Source: Rhodothermales bacterium
GTDB lineage: Bacteria; Bacteroidota; Rhodothermia; Rhodothermales; ISCAR-4553
Assembly (NCBI GenBank): GCA_026984335.1
Contig: JALSSK010000451.1
Coordinates: 1-34,901, forward strand
Length of the DNA stretch: 34,901 bases
Direction of reading: 5' to 3'
Both the position numbers and the translations under genes were made by a program. Numbering within the stretch: position 1 is the first letter of the stretch; each line of letters begins with the position of its first letter. Positions 1 through 9,256 of the stretch are shown in pieces. The notes under the pieces are model-generated. The model was not told where the DNA came from. It worked only from the letters and a program-made list of their open reading frames with translations, and did not search any database.

Positions 1-26
1 TATCCGATTTCGGTCCCGTTTCGGCC

Positions 27-56
27 TAAATACGGCAAAAAACGGGGTTGAGTCAA
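27..56 (-). promoter_or_regulatory. Possible promoter for a gene beyond the left edge
   Basis: Read on the minus strand, a TTGACT box (plus 51-56) is followed after 18 bases by TATTTA (plus 27-32), close to a housekeeping promoter. It points out of the window to the left. No coding gene is supported in 1-314; this stretch holds only this element and the palindrome at 128-143. The downstream gene is not visible, so the call rests on the two boxes alone. Confidence 0.35.
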
Positions 57-127
57 GGGGAAAGCCACAAAAAAACCGTCGGGGTCAAAAAGGCCCTTTT
101 ACCCGGGAGGTCGACGGCGTGAATTAA

Positions 128-143
128 ATTGTTTTAAAACAAT
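128..143. promoter_or_regulatory. 16-bp perfect AT-rich palindrome, operator-like
   Basis: ATTGTTTTAAAACAAT is a perfect dyad in a GC-rich genome. It lies about 70 bases upstream of the putative leftward promoter at 27-56 and 170 bases beyond the end of yccF. It could be an operator or activator site for the gene to the left. The binding protein is unknown. Confidence 0.4.
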
Positions 144-314
144 AGTCTGTGCCGAATGGAAAAGGCCTTTTCGGCGCAAAAGAGGCGGCGAAAGCGCGCA
201 GGCGGGGTAGGGCGATGGCGGCGAAATGGAGTTATGTTCTTTTTAATCAATACCTTGTGTGAAACAGGGCCGACGTCGGGCGGAAGGGCGATTGCCCGGC
301 CGAGACGCGGCCGA

Positions 315-686
315 TCAGACGATCTCTTTCCCGAACGGCATCAGCGCCAGCTGTGCGAGTTTCAGGTGTTGCCGGGCGAAGGGGAGGCCGATGATGGTCA
401 GCGCGCAGAGCAGGCCGAAGACGAGGTGCGTCAGCGCCAGCCAGACGCCGCCGAAGAGGATCCACAGCACGTTCATCGTCACGGCGAGGCAGCCCGTGGC
501 CGCGGGCGTCTCCCGGATCTCCCGCCCGAACGGCGCCAGCCCGAGCACGGAAAGCTTGAGGCACTGCACCCCGAACGGGATGCCGACGATGGTCAGGCAC
601 AGCGCGAGACCGCCGATGAGGTATTCGAGGAAAATGAAGATGCCGCCTCCGAGGGTGATCCAGAGCAGGTTGGCCAACAGACGCAT
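315..686 (-). CDS. yccF: YccF-family inner-membrane protein
   Basis: The 123-residue product is very hydrophobic and built of two related halves, as in the YccF (DUF307) family. Each half has a Leu/Ile-rich helix and a short motif: TIVGIPFGVQ near residue 35 and TIIGLPFARQ near residue 98, each followed by an APFG/MPFG turn. Length fits the family. These proteins sit in the inner membrane; their molecular function is not established. The start at 686 gives a full N-terminal helix (MRLLANLLWITLGGG). The next gene upstream, the TonB protein, ends at 869 behind a terminator, so yccF is probably transcribed separately. Family is clear; function is not. Confidence 0.85.
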   Translation of the reverse strand: MRLLANLLWITLGGGIFIFLEYLIGGLALCLTIVGIPFGVQCLKLSVLGLAPFGREIRETPAATGCLAVTMNVLWILFGGVWLALTHLVFGLLCALTIIGLPFARQHLKLAQLALMPFGKEIV

Positions 687-780
687 GGAACCTCCGTGTT
701 TGGGCTGGAAAGAGAGGGCCGACGATACGACCCGGGGCGAAGATACGGCCCGGGGCGGCAGGAGATGCGCCGGAGCGGGG

Positions 781-832
781 AAGAAAAAAGAGAAACGCCG
801 CGTCTCCGGGGGAGTTCGGAAAGCGCGGCGTT
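781..832 (-). terminator. Rho-independent terminator of the TonB gene
   Basis: AACGCCGCG (794-802) and CGCGGCGTT (824-832) form a perfect 9-bp stem. On the minus strand it is followed by a pyrimidine run containing six T in a row (complement of the A-run at 781-793). It lies 36 bases past the TonB stop codon. Confidence 0.8.
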
Positions 833-868
833 CGGGTCTCCCTCGCGGGAGGAAAGGAGAGCGGAACC

Positions 869-1660
869 TCAGCGAAGCTTGAACAGGATCGGCAGGCTCA
901 TGCGCACCTTCACGGGGCGCCCGCGCTGCTTGCCGGGTTTGAACTTGGCGGCGCTGATCACGCGAAGGGCTTCTTCGTCGGCCCCGCCGCCGATGCCGCG
1001 TATGACGGTGGCGTTTTCCACGTTGCCCTGCTCGTTGACGACGAACTGCACGATGACGCGTCCCTGCACGCCCGCCTTCTTGGCCATTTCCGGATACCGG
1101 ATCTTCGCCTGCAGGCCCTTCAGCCCGCCGATGAGCACGGGCATCTCCTCGACCACGACGAAGATCTCCGGCTCCGGCTCCTCGACCTTCTCCTCCTCTT
1201 TCGGGGCGGGCGGGGGCGGCAGTTCGGCCAACGGCTCATCGAAGTCGAGCGTGGCGTCGAGGTTGAGGTCCTCGTCGTCGAGCACCACGTCGTTGGGCAC
1301 CTCGACGGGCACCGGCGGGCGCGGCGGCGGCGGCGGCTTGACCTGCTGCTCGGTCTGCTTGACCTCCTCGACCTGCACCACCTCCTGTTGCGCCAGCGTG
1401 ATGTCGAAGCCCTCGTCGTCGGGCCGGATCGGGGCGCGGAAGAGGAGGATCAGCGTCGCCAGAGACAGGATGAGGCCGATCTCCAGATAAAGCCCATAGT
1501 AGCGCCGGAGGTTGGCGCGCGGATTTTTTTTGTGCAGGAACCCCGGGCCCTGTGGGCGCCGGGGCGCGGGTGCGGCGGCCGGCGGCTGCGAAACGCGGGC
1601 AACTTCCCCGTAGTCGTTCGCCGCTTCCGCCGGATGCTCGATGACGTTCCCTCGTTGCAT
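869..1660 (-). CDS. tonB: TonB-family energy transducer
   Basis: The 263-residue product has the TonB layout: a cytoplasmic N-terminus rich in Pro and Arg, one membrane helix around residues 56-75 (LEIGLILSLATLILLF), a periplasmic acidic/proline spacer with PPPPPRPPVPVE near 110 and more Pro/Glu-rich sequence to about 175, and a C-terminal TonB domain from about 188 (YPEMAKKAGVQGRVIVQF) to the end. It couples proton motive force at the inner membrane to outer-membrane receptors. The roughly 55-residue tail before the helix is longer than in classical TonB but common in Bacteroidota. No exbB, exbD or receptor gene is adjacent, so its partner is unknown. A good terminator follows. The start at 1660 is the first in frame; an internal start would cut the N-terminal tail. 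Confidence 0.9.
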   Translation of the reverse strand: MQRGNVIEHPAEAANDYGEVARVSQPPAAAPAPRRPQGPGFLHKKNPRANLRRYYGLYLEIGLILSLATLILLFRAPIRPDDEGFDITLAQQEVVQVEEVKQTEQQVKPPPPPRPPVPVEVPNDVVLDDEDLNLDATLDFDEPLAELPPPPAPKEEEKVEEPEPEIFVVVEEMPVLIGGLKGLQAKIRYPEMAKKAGVQGRVIVQFVVNEQGNVENATVIRGIGGGADEEALRVISAAKFKPGKQRGRPVKVRMSLPILFKLR

Positions 1661-1819
1661 GGCGGCCTCCGTGGTCTGTGGTGAACAGGGATCCGGTCCG
1701 CCTTTCCGCGTCGCGCTCCCTCAAAAGCGGCCGGACGGGGTGGAGGAGCGACCCTTCGAGGCCGGAAGCTCTTCCGGGTTTCCCTCACGATACCATAGTA
1801 AAAGATGAGCGCTGAGGTG

Positions 1820-1854
1820 TTGACAGTAAAGGTCGATGCGCCATGTAAGGTTTG
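1820..1854 (+). promoter_or_regulatory. Possible promoter for the TIM-barrel gene
   Basis: A perfect TTGACA box at 1820-1825 is followed after about 20 bases by TAAGGTTTG (1846-1854), resembling the Bacteroidota -7 element (TAnnTTTG) with one extra base. It lies 110 bases before the start at 1963, in the divergent gap 1661-1962, which otherwise holds no supported gene. Confidence 0.4.
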
Positions 1855-1962
1855 CATTGTTGGCGGTGTAAGGGAATCACCCGCGCCCGTCGTTTCCGCG
1901 GCCTCTTGAGAAGCGTCTCGGCGTTGGCTACCTTCCGGCAACCCTCGCCATCCACGCGTCCC

Positions 1963-2823
1963 ATGAAACGCCGCGACTTCATCCGCGCCGGTCTCGCCGC
2001 GACGCCGGCCGCCCTCTTTGCTCCGGCCCGGAGCCTGCCGCCCGCCGGCGCGGGGCGCCTCCGTCAGTCCGTGTGCAAATGGTGCTATCCCGGCCTTTCG
2101 GTGGAAGCGCTGGCCGCCGCCGCCGCGGCGATGGGCCTGCGCTCGGTCGAGCTCCTCGGCCCGGAGGACTGGCCCGCCGTGACGCGCCACGGGCTGATCT
2201 GCGCCATGGCCAACGGCCCGGACGCGCCCGAGGGCATGCACTTCCTTACGCACGGCTTCAACCGCGTCGAACACCACGCGTGGCTCGTGCCGGGCTACCT
2301 CCGGCGCATCGAGGAGGTGGCCGAAGCGGGCTTCCCGAACGTCATCTGTTTCTCCGGCAACCGCGACGGCCTCGACGACGAGGAAGGCCTCGAGAACTGC
2401 GCCGCCGGGCTCGAGCGCATCCTCCCGATGGCCGAGCGCCTGGGCGTGACGGTGTGCATGGAACTGCTCAACAGCAAGGTGGACCACCCCGGCTACCAGT
2501 GCGACCGCACGGCGTGGGGCGTCGCCCTCGTCGACCGCCTCGGGTCGGACCGCTTCAAGCTGCTCTACGACATCTATCACATGCAGATCATGGAGGGCGA
2601 CGTGATCCGAACCATCCGGACGCACCGCGACTATCTCGCGCATTTCCACACGGGCGGCAATCCGGGACGGCACGAGATCGACGGGACGCAGGAGCTCAAC
2701 TATGCCGCGATCATGCGGGCCATCGCCGGGGGCGGCTTCACCGGATACGTGGCGCAGGAGTTCATCCCCACCCGCGATCCGCTGGCGTCGCTCCGGGAGG
2801 CGGTGGCGATCTGCGACGTGTGA
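1963..2823 (+). CDS. Tat-exported hydroxypyruvate-isomerase-like TIM-barrel protein
   Basis: Starting at the ATG at 1963 the product is 286 residues and opens with a twin-arginine signal (MKRRDFIRAGLAATPAALF), so the upstream start of the ORF track (1852) is not used. The rest is a xylose-isomerase-like TIM barrel of the hydroxypyruvate isomerase (Hyi) type: SVCKWCYPGLS after the signal, the acidic strand end VCMELLNSKVDHPGYQ, then LLYDIYHMQIMEGD, the HFHTGGNPGRHE segment and a final YVAQEFIP. Glu, Asp, His and Glu on these strands would bind the metal. Hyi enzymes interconvert hydroxypyruvate and tartronate semialdehyde, but exported Tat versions are common in Bacteroidota and their substrate is unknown. 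A TRIC channel gene follows after 48 bases. Confidence 0.85.
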   Translation: MKRRDFIRAGLAATPAALFAPARSLPPAGAGRLRQSVCKWCYPGLSVEALAAAAAAMGLRSVELLGPEDWPAVTRHGLICAMANGPDAPEGMHFLTHGFNRVEHHAWLVPGYLRRIEEVAEAGFPNVICFSGNRDGLDDEEGLENCAAGLERILPMAERLGVTVCMELLNSKVDHPGYQCDRTAWGVALVDRLGSDRFKLLYDIYHMQIMEGDVIRTIRTHRDYLAHFHTGGNPGRHEIDGTQELNYAAIMRAIAGGGFTGYVAQEFIPTRDPLASLREAVAICDV

Positions 2824-2857
2824 AACGGGGAAACGCCGCCGTCATCCATCCGGGCGC

Positions 2858-2865
2858 GAGGAGGT
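2858..2865 (+). promoter_or_regulatory. Strong Shine-Dalgarno site of the TRIC gene
   Basis: GAGGAGGT lies 6 bases before the ATG at 2872. Most genes in this window lack such a site, so it stands out and fixes the start. Confidence 0.7.
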
Positions 2866-2871
2866 CCTTCC

Positions 2872-3495
2872 ATGCTGTATGCGGTCGATTTGCTGGGCAC
2901 GTTCGTGTTTGCCGTCTCGGGGGCCTTTCAGGCGAACCGGCACGAGCTCGACTTCCTCGGCTTCATGGTGCTGGCCGTGGCCACGGGCGTCGGCGGCGGG
3001 ATGATCCGCGACGTGTTGCTCGGGGCGACGCCGCCGGCCGTCTTCGAGGACGAGTCGTATCTGATCGTGTGCCTCGCGGCCGGGGCGCTTGTGTTCCGGG
3101 CCGCTCCGTCGATCGCGAAGCGGTGGAACCGCGTCCTGGTGGCGGACGCCTTCGGGCTCGGCGTCTTTGCGGCGATGGGCGCGGCGAAGGCGGCCGCGTT
3201 CGGCCTCGGCCCCATCGGCGTCGTCATGATGGCGGCGACGACGGCCACGGGCGGCGGCGTGGTGCGGGACGTGCTCGTGCGCGAGGCGCCCGCCGTCATC
3301 AAGGGCGGCTTCTATGCCACGGCGGCGCTGCTCGGCGGCGCGGCCTACCTCGGCGCGGAGGCGCTCGGCCTCGGCGAGCCGATCCGCCTCGCCGCCGCGA
3401 TGGTCGTCACCACGGGCCTGCGCTTCTGGGCAATGGCGCACAAGGTCAGCCTGCCCACGGCGCGACGGACGCACGCGCCGGATGAGAAGGGATGA
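2872..3495 (+). CDS. Trimeric intracellular cation channel family protein (UPF0126/YicG)
   Basis: The 207-residue protein has about seven hydrophobic helices arranged as two copies of the same unit. The first repeat begins LLGTFVFAVSGAFQANRHELD and contains GVGGGMIRDVLLG; the second contains LGVFAAMGAAKAAAFGLG and ATGGGVVRDVLVR. The paired GGG-x-(I/V)RD motifs mark the family. Prokaryotic TRIC proteins form trimeric potassium-permeable channels in the cytoplasmic membrane; the selectivity of this one is not shown. A strong Shine-Dalgarno site precedes the start, and the gene follows the TIM-barrel gene by 48 bases, possibly in one transcript. The gap 3496-3765 to the convergent next gene has no supported gene and no clear terminator. 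Confidence 0.9.
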   Translation: MLYAVDLLGTFVFAVSGAFQANRHELDFLGFMVLAVATGVGGGMIRDVLLGATPPAVFEDESYLIVCLAAGALVFRAAPSIAKRWNRVLVADAFGLGVFAAMGAAKAAAFGLGPIGVVMMAATTATGGGVVRDVLVREAPAVIKGGFYATAALLGGAAYLGAEALGLGEPIRLAAAMVVTTGLRFWAMAHKVSLPTARRTHAPDEKG

Positions 3496-3765
3496 GGAAG
3501 AGGGGGCGCAGGCGGCGCTCGACCTTCTGCAAAAAGCACCGCTCGCAAACGATGCCCTCGAAGGACACGTCGTCTGCCGGACGTTCCATCAAAGGCAAGG
3601 AGGCTTGTTTGGCGGACAGCCCGGCAGGCATACCCGGCTGAAGGATGTTCGGAAAAGTATAAGGGGGCGCATGGGAACGAACTTCCCGGGTGGCGCTGCC
3701 GTGCGGTCCGCGTTCGTGACCATCGCTATAACGGTCCGTGGCTAAACCCGTACGCCGCCCCACGC

Positions 3766-5781
<2,016 letters not shown>

Positions 5782-5828
5782 AAAGGGCACCAGGGGGTTG
5801 GGATGGAAAAAGGAAGCGCGCCGAAACC

Positions 5829-6539
5829 TCACCGATCCCGGCTTGCACCGGAGAGCCGGTCGAGCATACGCTCCATCCGGGCGATTTCGGTTCGCTGATC
5901 TACGTTGATGTCGGAGGCAAGTTTGAACGCGAGCTCGTCCTGACCGGCGCCGTCGGTGCGGAAGAGTTCATCGACCATGGTGACGGCGCCGCGATGATGC
6001 TGGATCATGTACTTGAGAAAGAGGCGGTCGAAGTCCGGGCCGCGCGCCGCGTCGAGCTCGCGCAACTGTTCGTCGGTGAGCATGCCGGGCATGTGCATCA
6101 TGCGCTCGTCCACGCCGGTAACCTTCAGCGTGAGCCCGTCGATCTCGATCTCGGGCACGACCTGCCCGCGCGCGCGGAGCCAGTGCTGCATGGTGGCGAT
6201 CTCGTCCCGCTGCGCGTTGAGGATCCGGGCCGTCAGCCTCCGCACCGCCGGGCCGGCGTCGTGCGTCGGGGCCAGCGCCGACATGACCAGCGCCTGCGCG
6301 TGGTGGACGATCATGCCGGTCATGAACCGGACGTCGGCGCTCGTGAACCGGGTGCGGGCGCTGTCGCGACGTGCCCAGTAGAGCGACTCCAACTCGGCCG
6401 TCGCGCCGGTTGCGGCGTCGGCCTCCGACGGGGGCGATGCGGCGGGCCCGGTAGCCGGCGGACGCGTGCTGCGGCATCCCCCCACCATTGATCCCAGAAG
6501 TATTGCCACCGCCATCCAACCCGCATGCCGTATGTTCAT
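5829..6539 (-). CDS. DUF305-domain lipoprotein
   Basis: The start at 6539 gives a 236-residue protein with a lipoprotein signal (AVAILLGSMVGGC, Cys22). The earlier in-frame start at 6605 would place 22 extra residues before it. The mature part is a DUF305 helical bundle, which has ferritin-like architecture, with the two hallmark motifs FMTGMIVHHAQALVMS (near 75) and LKYMIQHHRGAVTMVDEL (near 180), each with a His-His pair and Met residues suited to metal binding. Several more Met/His residues lie between (DERMMHMPGM). DUF305 proteins are often encoded with copper or oxidative-stress genes, but their activity is unsettled. The LVIVD lipoprotein gene follows on the same strand. A 21-bp dyad sits 28 bases upstream. 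Confidence 0.88.
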   Translation of the reverse strand: MNIRHAGWMAVAILLGSMVGGCRSTRPPATGPAASPPSEADAATGATAELESLYWARRDSARTRFTSADVRFMTGMIVHHAQALVMSALAPTHDAGPAVRRLTARILNAQRDEIATMQHWLRARGQVVPEIEIDGLTLKVTGVDERMMHMPGMLTDEQLRELDAARGPDFDRLFLKYMIQHHRGAVTMVDELFRTDGAGQDELAFKLASDINVDQRTEIARMERMLDRLSGASRDR

Positions 6540-6566
6540 CGTTCTCTCATGCTCCATGTTGACGGG

Positions 6567-6587
6567 CGACAAGATACACATTTGTCG
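6567..6587. promoter_or_regulatory. Dyad upstream of the DUF305 gene
   Basis: CGACAA (6567-6572) and TTGTCG (6582-6587) are perfect inverted arms 9 bases apart, beginning 28 bases before the DUF305 start at 6539. The minus strand between them reads TATCTTG, similar to a Bacteroidota -7 box. Position and symmetry suit a repressor site; the regulator is unknown. Confidence 0.4.
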
Positions 6588-6754
6588 ATGCGTTGGGAAG
6601 GGCAATCAGGGAGGAAGAACAACAGAGGCGAGGACCTCCACCCACCCCCGAACGATGGGCGCATGACGAATGGCGCTTTTCATCGTCTGTCTCCTGGAGG
6701 TAAGCCCCGTTTTTCGCTCAATATCGATGATTTCTGAAGTCTTGCACGCGCCCA

Positions 6755-6844
6755 ATGCGGAACCCCTTCCCTCCTTCGGAGGACTCCCCCCTGGGCAAGG
6801 GGGAGCATTACGGAGCGGATTGGAGGAGTGGGAGGCGGTTCATG
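6755..6844. repeat. 90-bp intergenic repeat, copy A
   Basis: This copy opens with ATGCGGAACCCC and CCTCCTTCGGAGGAC and closes with GGCGGTTCATG; the same ends occur exactly 176 bases further on in copy B. The interior differs and includes CTCCCCCCTGGGCAAGGGGG, a hairpin. The stretch 6606-7027 has no supported gene; ORFs there are translations of the repeat. Confidence 0.7.
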
Positions 6845-6858
6845 AAAGCCCTGGAGAT

Positions 6859-6879
6859 CCTCCCCTTGAGAAGGGGAGG
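6859..6879. repeat. Hairpin between the two 90-bp repeats
   Basis: CCTCCCCTT and AAGGGGAGG pair perfectly across a 3-base loop (GAG). It is followed by GGCCCCGGAGGGGTCGGAGG, the kind of C/G-rich palindromic sequence often dispersed between genes in bacterial genomes. Confidence 0.6.
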
Positions 6880-6930
6880 TGGCCCCGGAGGGGTCGGAGG
6901 GGTATTGTTTACTTCGGTTTGCAGGGTCGT

Positions 6931-7020
6931 ATGCGGAACCCCTCCCCTCCTTCGGAGGACGCCCTCTTGTCAGGGGAGAGGGTGAAGGGGTTGCGAGGCG
7001 GGGTCGGAAGGCGGTTCATG
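6931..7020. repeat. 90-bp intergenic repeat, copy B
   Basis: Same length and same two ends as copy A (ATGCGGAACCCC and GGCGGTTCATG), with a diverged interior containing CCCTCTTGTCAGGGGAGAGG. It ends 7 bases before the stop of the next minus-strand gene, so it would form the 3' untranslated end of that transcript. Confidence 0.7.
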
Positions 7021-7027
7021 CGCACGG

Positions 7028-7834
7028 TCAAACGCGCGTGCCTCGTCCGGCATGCGCAGGGAGTCGTTCCGGTTCGTCCATCTCCGGCTGTCCGACCGGC
7101 TCCGGAGTCGGTTCGTTGGCCGGGAGCCGGGAAGAGGAGGTCGACAGCGTGCGATGAAGCTGGTTGGCCAATCTCTTGAGCCGTTCCTTTTCGCGTTTCG
7201 TCCACGAGGAAACAAACGCTCGGGTGATTGCAAACGTCCCGATCACGCTTCCGGCGGCGAGCGCGAATTTCATGAGGTCGAGCGGTTCGGAGAGCAGGAC
7301 GAGCGTGAAAAAGACGCTCAAAAGCAGGGGCGCCGCGTACAAGATCGCGAATGCCCCATAATGCTTTTTTATTTGGATCGACGTGCGGTCATCCTCGGGA
7401 CGGATGACGACCTGCGTTTTCTGGAAATTGACGCCGTTCGGACCTTCCCCCGTATAGTGCGCCCACTCCCGCAGGCTTCCCATCCGGTCGATTTGCCCCT
7501 TCTTGCCGGTGAATGCCCGGAGTTCCATCACGACCTGCTTCCATTGCTCCTCGGTCATCGTCTCGTTGACGACTCGCGTCTGGTTGATGACGAAGGGACG
7601 ACCCAGCAAGCTGAAGGCTCTGCCCGAACGCGGGCGGTCCTCGAACTCGAGCGCCGCCGTTCGTATGTACTCCGTCGGAAGACCCAGCTCCGCGGCGATG
7701 TGCTCGATCTCTTCCAGCGAGAGGCCGCGCTCCGGGGCGCCTGTCGCCTCTTCATGCAGCTCGGTCGCGCGCTGGATCAGTGCGCCGATCTCTTTTTCAT
7801 TGTAACTGCGTCGGGCGGGGGGGCCGTGGTCCAT
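7028..7834 (-). CDS. Hypothetical protein with two central membrane helices
   Basis: The start at 7834 gives 268 residues; the ORF track extends 47 residues further upstream with unlikely sequence. Residues 10-60 form a charged helical region (YNEKEIGALIQRATELHEEA, then LSLEEIEHIAAELGLPTEYI) of the kind seen in small regulatory or SHOCT-like adaptor segments. A globular middle follows, then two hydrophobic helices (FAILYAAPLLLSVFFTLVLL and LMKFALAAGSVIGTFAITRA) and a basic, then polar C-terminal tail (WTKREKERLKRLANQLHRTL). It is probably an inner-membrane protein with both ends in the cytoplasm. I do not recognise a named family with certainty. The gene stands alone on its strand. Confidence 0.65.
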   Translation of the reverse strand: MDHGPPARRSYNEKEIGALIQRATELHEEATGAPERGLSLEEIEHIAAELGLPTEYIRTAALEFEDRPRSGRAFSLLGRPFVINQTRVVNETMTEEQWKQVVMELRAFTGKKGQIDRMGSLREWAHYTGEGPNGVNFQKTQVVIRPEDDRTSIQIKKHYGAFAILYAAPLLLSVFFTLVLLSEPLDLMKFALAAGSVIGTFAITRAFVSSWTKREKERLKRLANQLHRTLSTSSSRLPANEPTPEPVGQPEMDEPERLPAHAGRGTRV

Positions 7835-7988
7835 GGATGGCGACTCTCTTCGTTGGTTGGAGGTGCTTCTACGGAGCGGCTCTCTTCCGGTTGCCCGGCG
7901 CGCGATCCCGCGACTGATGCGGCTGAGGGAGGGGCATTTCTGAAAACCGCAAGCAGCGTCATGCACGTCGCTCATCCAGGCCTACGCT

Positions 7989-8027
7989 CGAAAACGGATC
8001 TCCGGAGTCGGAGATGACCTGTTTTCG
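7989..8027. other. Two-tier hairpin in intergenic DNA
   Basis: Outer arms CGAAAAC (7989-7995) and GTTTTCG (8021-8027) enclose inner arms ATCTCC (7998-8003) and GGAGAT (8010-8015). It lies 155 bases before the start at 7834 and just past the SDR terminator. It may be part of the leader of the 7028-7834 gene or a second terminator stem. The gap 7835-8137 has no supported gene. Confidence 0.4.
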
Positions 8028-8074
8028 CGGCGTATGGTGGAGCGGTCGGGGCCGCTTCATCGGAGCAACCGAAA

Positions 8075-8114
8075 GCGGCCCGGAGGACCGGGTTCGACAC
8101 GTCCTCCGGGCCGC
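8075..8114 (-). terminator. Terminator of the SDR gene
   Basis: GCGGCCCGGAGGAC (8075-8088) and GTCCTCCGGGCCGC (8101-8114) pair perfectly over 14 bp with a 12-base loop. On the minus strand TTTCGGTT follows. It lies 23 bases past the stop of the SDR gene. Confidence 0.8.
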
Positions 8115-8137
8115 CTTGTGCGGGGAAAGCGTTCCCT

Positions 8138-9031
8138 TCAGTTCGCCTTGAGGGTGGCGAAGGAGGTGAAGCCTGCCGCCTCCAACACTTCATGGTCGAA
8201 AGGCTCGACGGCTGCATTGCGCGCCTGAACGCCGAAGTCCACCCCCACTACCGAGCGGAAAGGACGAGAACCGGCGTCCATTTCGACGAGTTCGACGAGC
8301 CGATCCGCGAGCAGGTCCGGATCGGTCGGGATGGACGGATCGCGGAACAACCCCTCGAACATCCCCTCCATCGCTGCAAAGGTTTCATGCACGACCTCGG
8401 GATAGCTGCCGGCGCGTCTCCCGGCATCCACCGGCCGCTGCATGCCGGGAAAGAGCTCCGTGGTAAAGGGGCCGGGTTCGACGACGACCACATCGATGCC
8501 GGATGACGCCAGCTCGGTTCGAAGCGCCAGGGAGTATCCCTCCACGGCCCATTTGCTCGCGTGATAGATGCTGTAGAACGGAACGCCGAAGCGACCGGCG
8601 ATTGAACTGAGGTTGATGAACAACCCGGATCCGCGTTCTCGCATGGCCGGCAGAAAGGCCCGCTTTACGCGATGTATACCCACCATATTGACATTGAGCT
8701 GGTTCATGAGCTCCTCTGCCGTAAACGCTTCCGTGATCCCTACGAACATCTGTCCCGCGTTGTTGATCACGACGTCGGGCGCACCCGACTCCGCCAGCAC
8801 TTGCGAGGCAGCCGCGTCAACCGACGGGGTCGAGGTCACGTCCATCTCCAGCACGCGCAGGTCAAGGTCTTCGGCGGCAGCCCAGTGCTTCAACGTCTCG
8901 GCTACGGAGGCGTTTTTGCCTTCGACGCCGCGCATGGTGGCATATACGCGATCCCCCTTCCGGGCCAGTGATTCCGACACCAGACGGCCAAACCCGGAAC
9001 TGCTTCCGGTAACAACGATAGTCTTGCTCAT
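8138..9031 (-). CDS. Short-chain dehydrogenase/reductase (SDR)
   Basis: The 297-residue protein shows the classical SDR pattern: cofactor motif TGSSSGFG at residues 8-15, NNAG near 90, a Ser in INLSS near 143, and the YxxxK motif in YSIYHASKWAVEG near 160. After the cofactor motif comes RVYATMRG; the Arg suggests NADP(H) preference, which is inference. PGPFTTEL near 195 fits the substrate-loop region. It would catalyse oxidation or reduction of an alcohol/ketone; substrate unknown. It is a single gene with its own strong terminator, and neighbours give no pathway hint. The start at 9031 is well placed because the cofactor strand begins at residue 4. Confidence 0.9.
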   Translation of the reverse strand: MSKTIVVTGSSSGFGRLVSESLARKGDRVYATMRGVEGKNASVAETLKHWAAAEDLDLRVLEMDVTSTPSVDAAASQVLAESGAPDVVINNAGQMFVGITEAFTAEELMNQLNVNMVGIHRVKRAFLPAMRERGSGLFINLSSIAGRFGVPFYSIYHASKWAVEGYSLALRTELASSGIDVVVVEPGPFTTELFPGMQRPVDAGRRAGSYPEVVHETFAAMEGMFEGLFRDPSIPTDPDLLADRLVELVEMDAGSRPFRSVVGVDFGVQARNAAVEPFDHEVLEAAGFTSFATLKAN

Positions 9032-9256
9032 TTAATATGCCTCATAAGGTTTGTGGTTGATGTTGCGCGGAGGAGCATCTGCGCGAAGGTGGTCTCTTGT
9101 GTCTGACAGGTTTATTTTCGAAATGCCTCTGAAGGTGTCCAGGTCTCGCGCGGCTTCTCGGGCGTCAACGGCCGGATCCGGCGTCGGCCGTAGCGGCAGC
9201 TGTTGAGGGGGGCGTCCTTTTCGCAGAGTCGAGCGTCGGTTGCTCGGGGCGCTTGC

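Noticed and set aside
6670-7179. 169-residue ORF in the repeat region
   Set aside because: Its translation is just the 90-bp repeats (NPSPPSED-like strings) and overlaps the end of a better gene.
8089-8100. GGGTTCGAC segment as a tRNA T-loop
   Set aside because: It is the loop of the SDR terminator hairpin; no acceptor or anticodon stem surrounds it.
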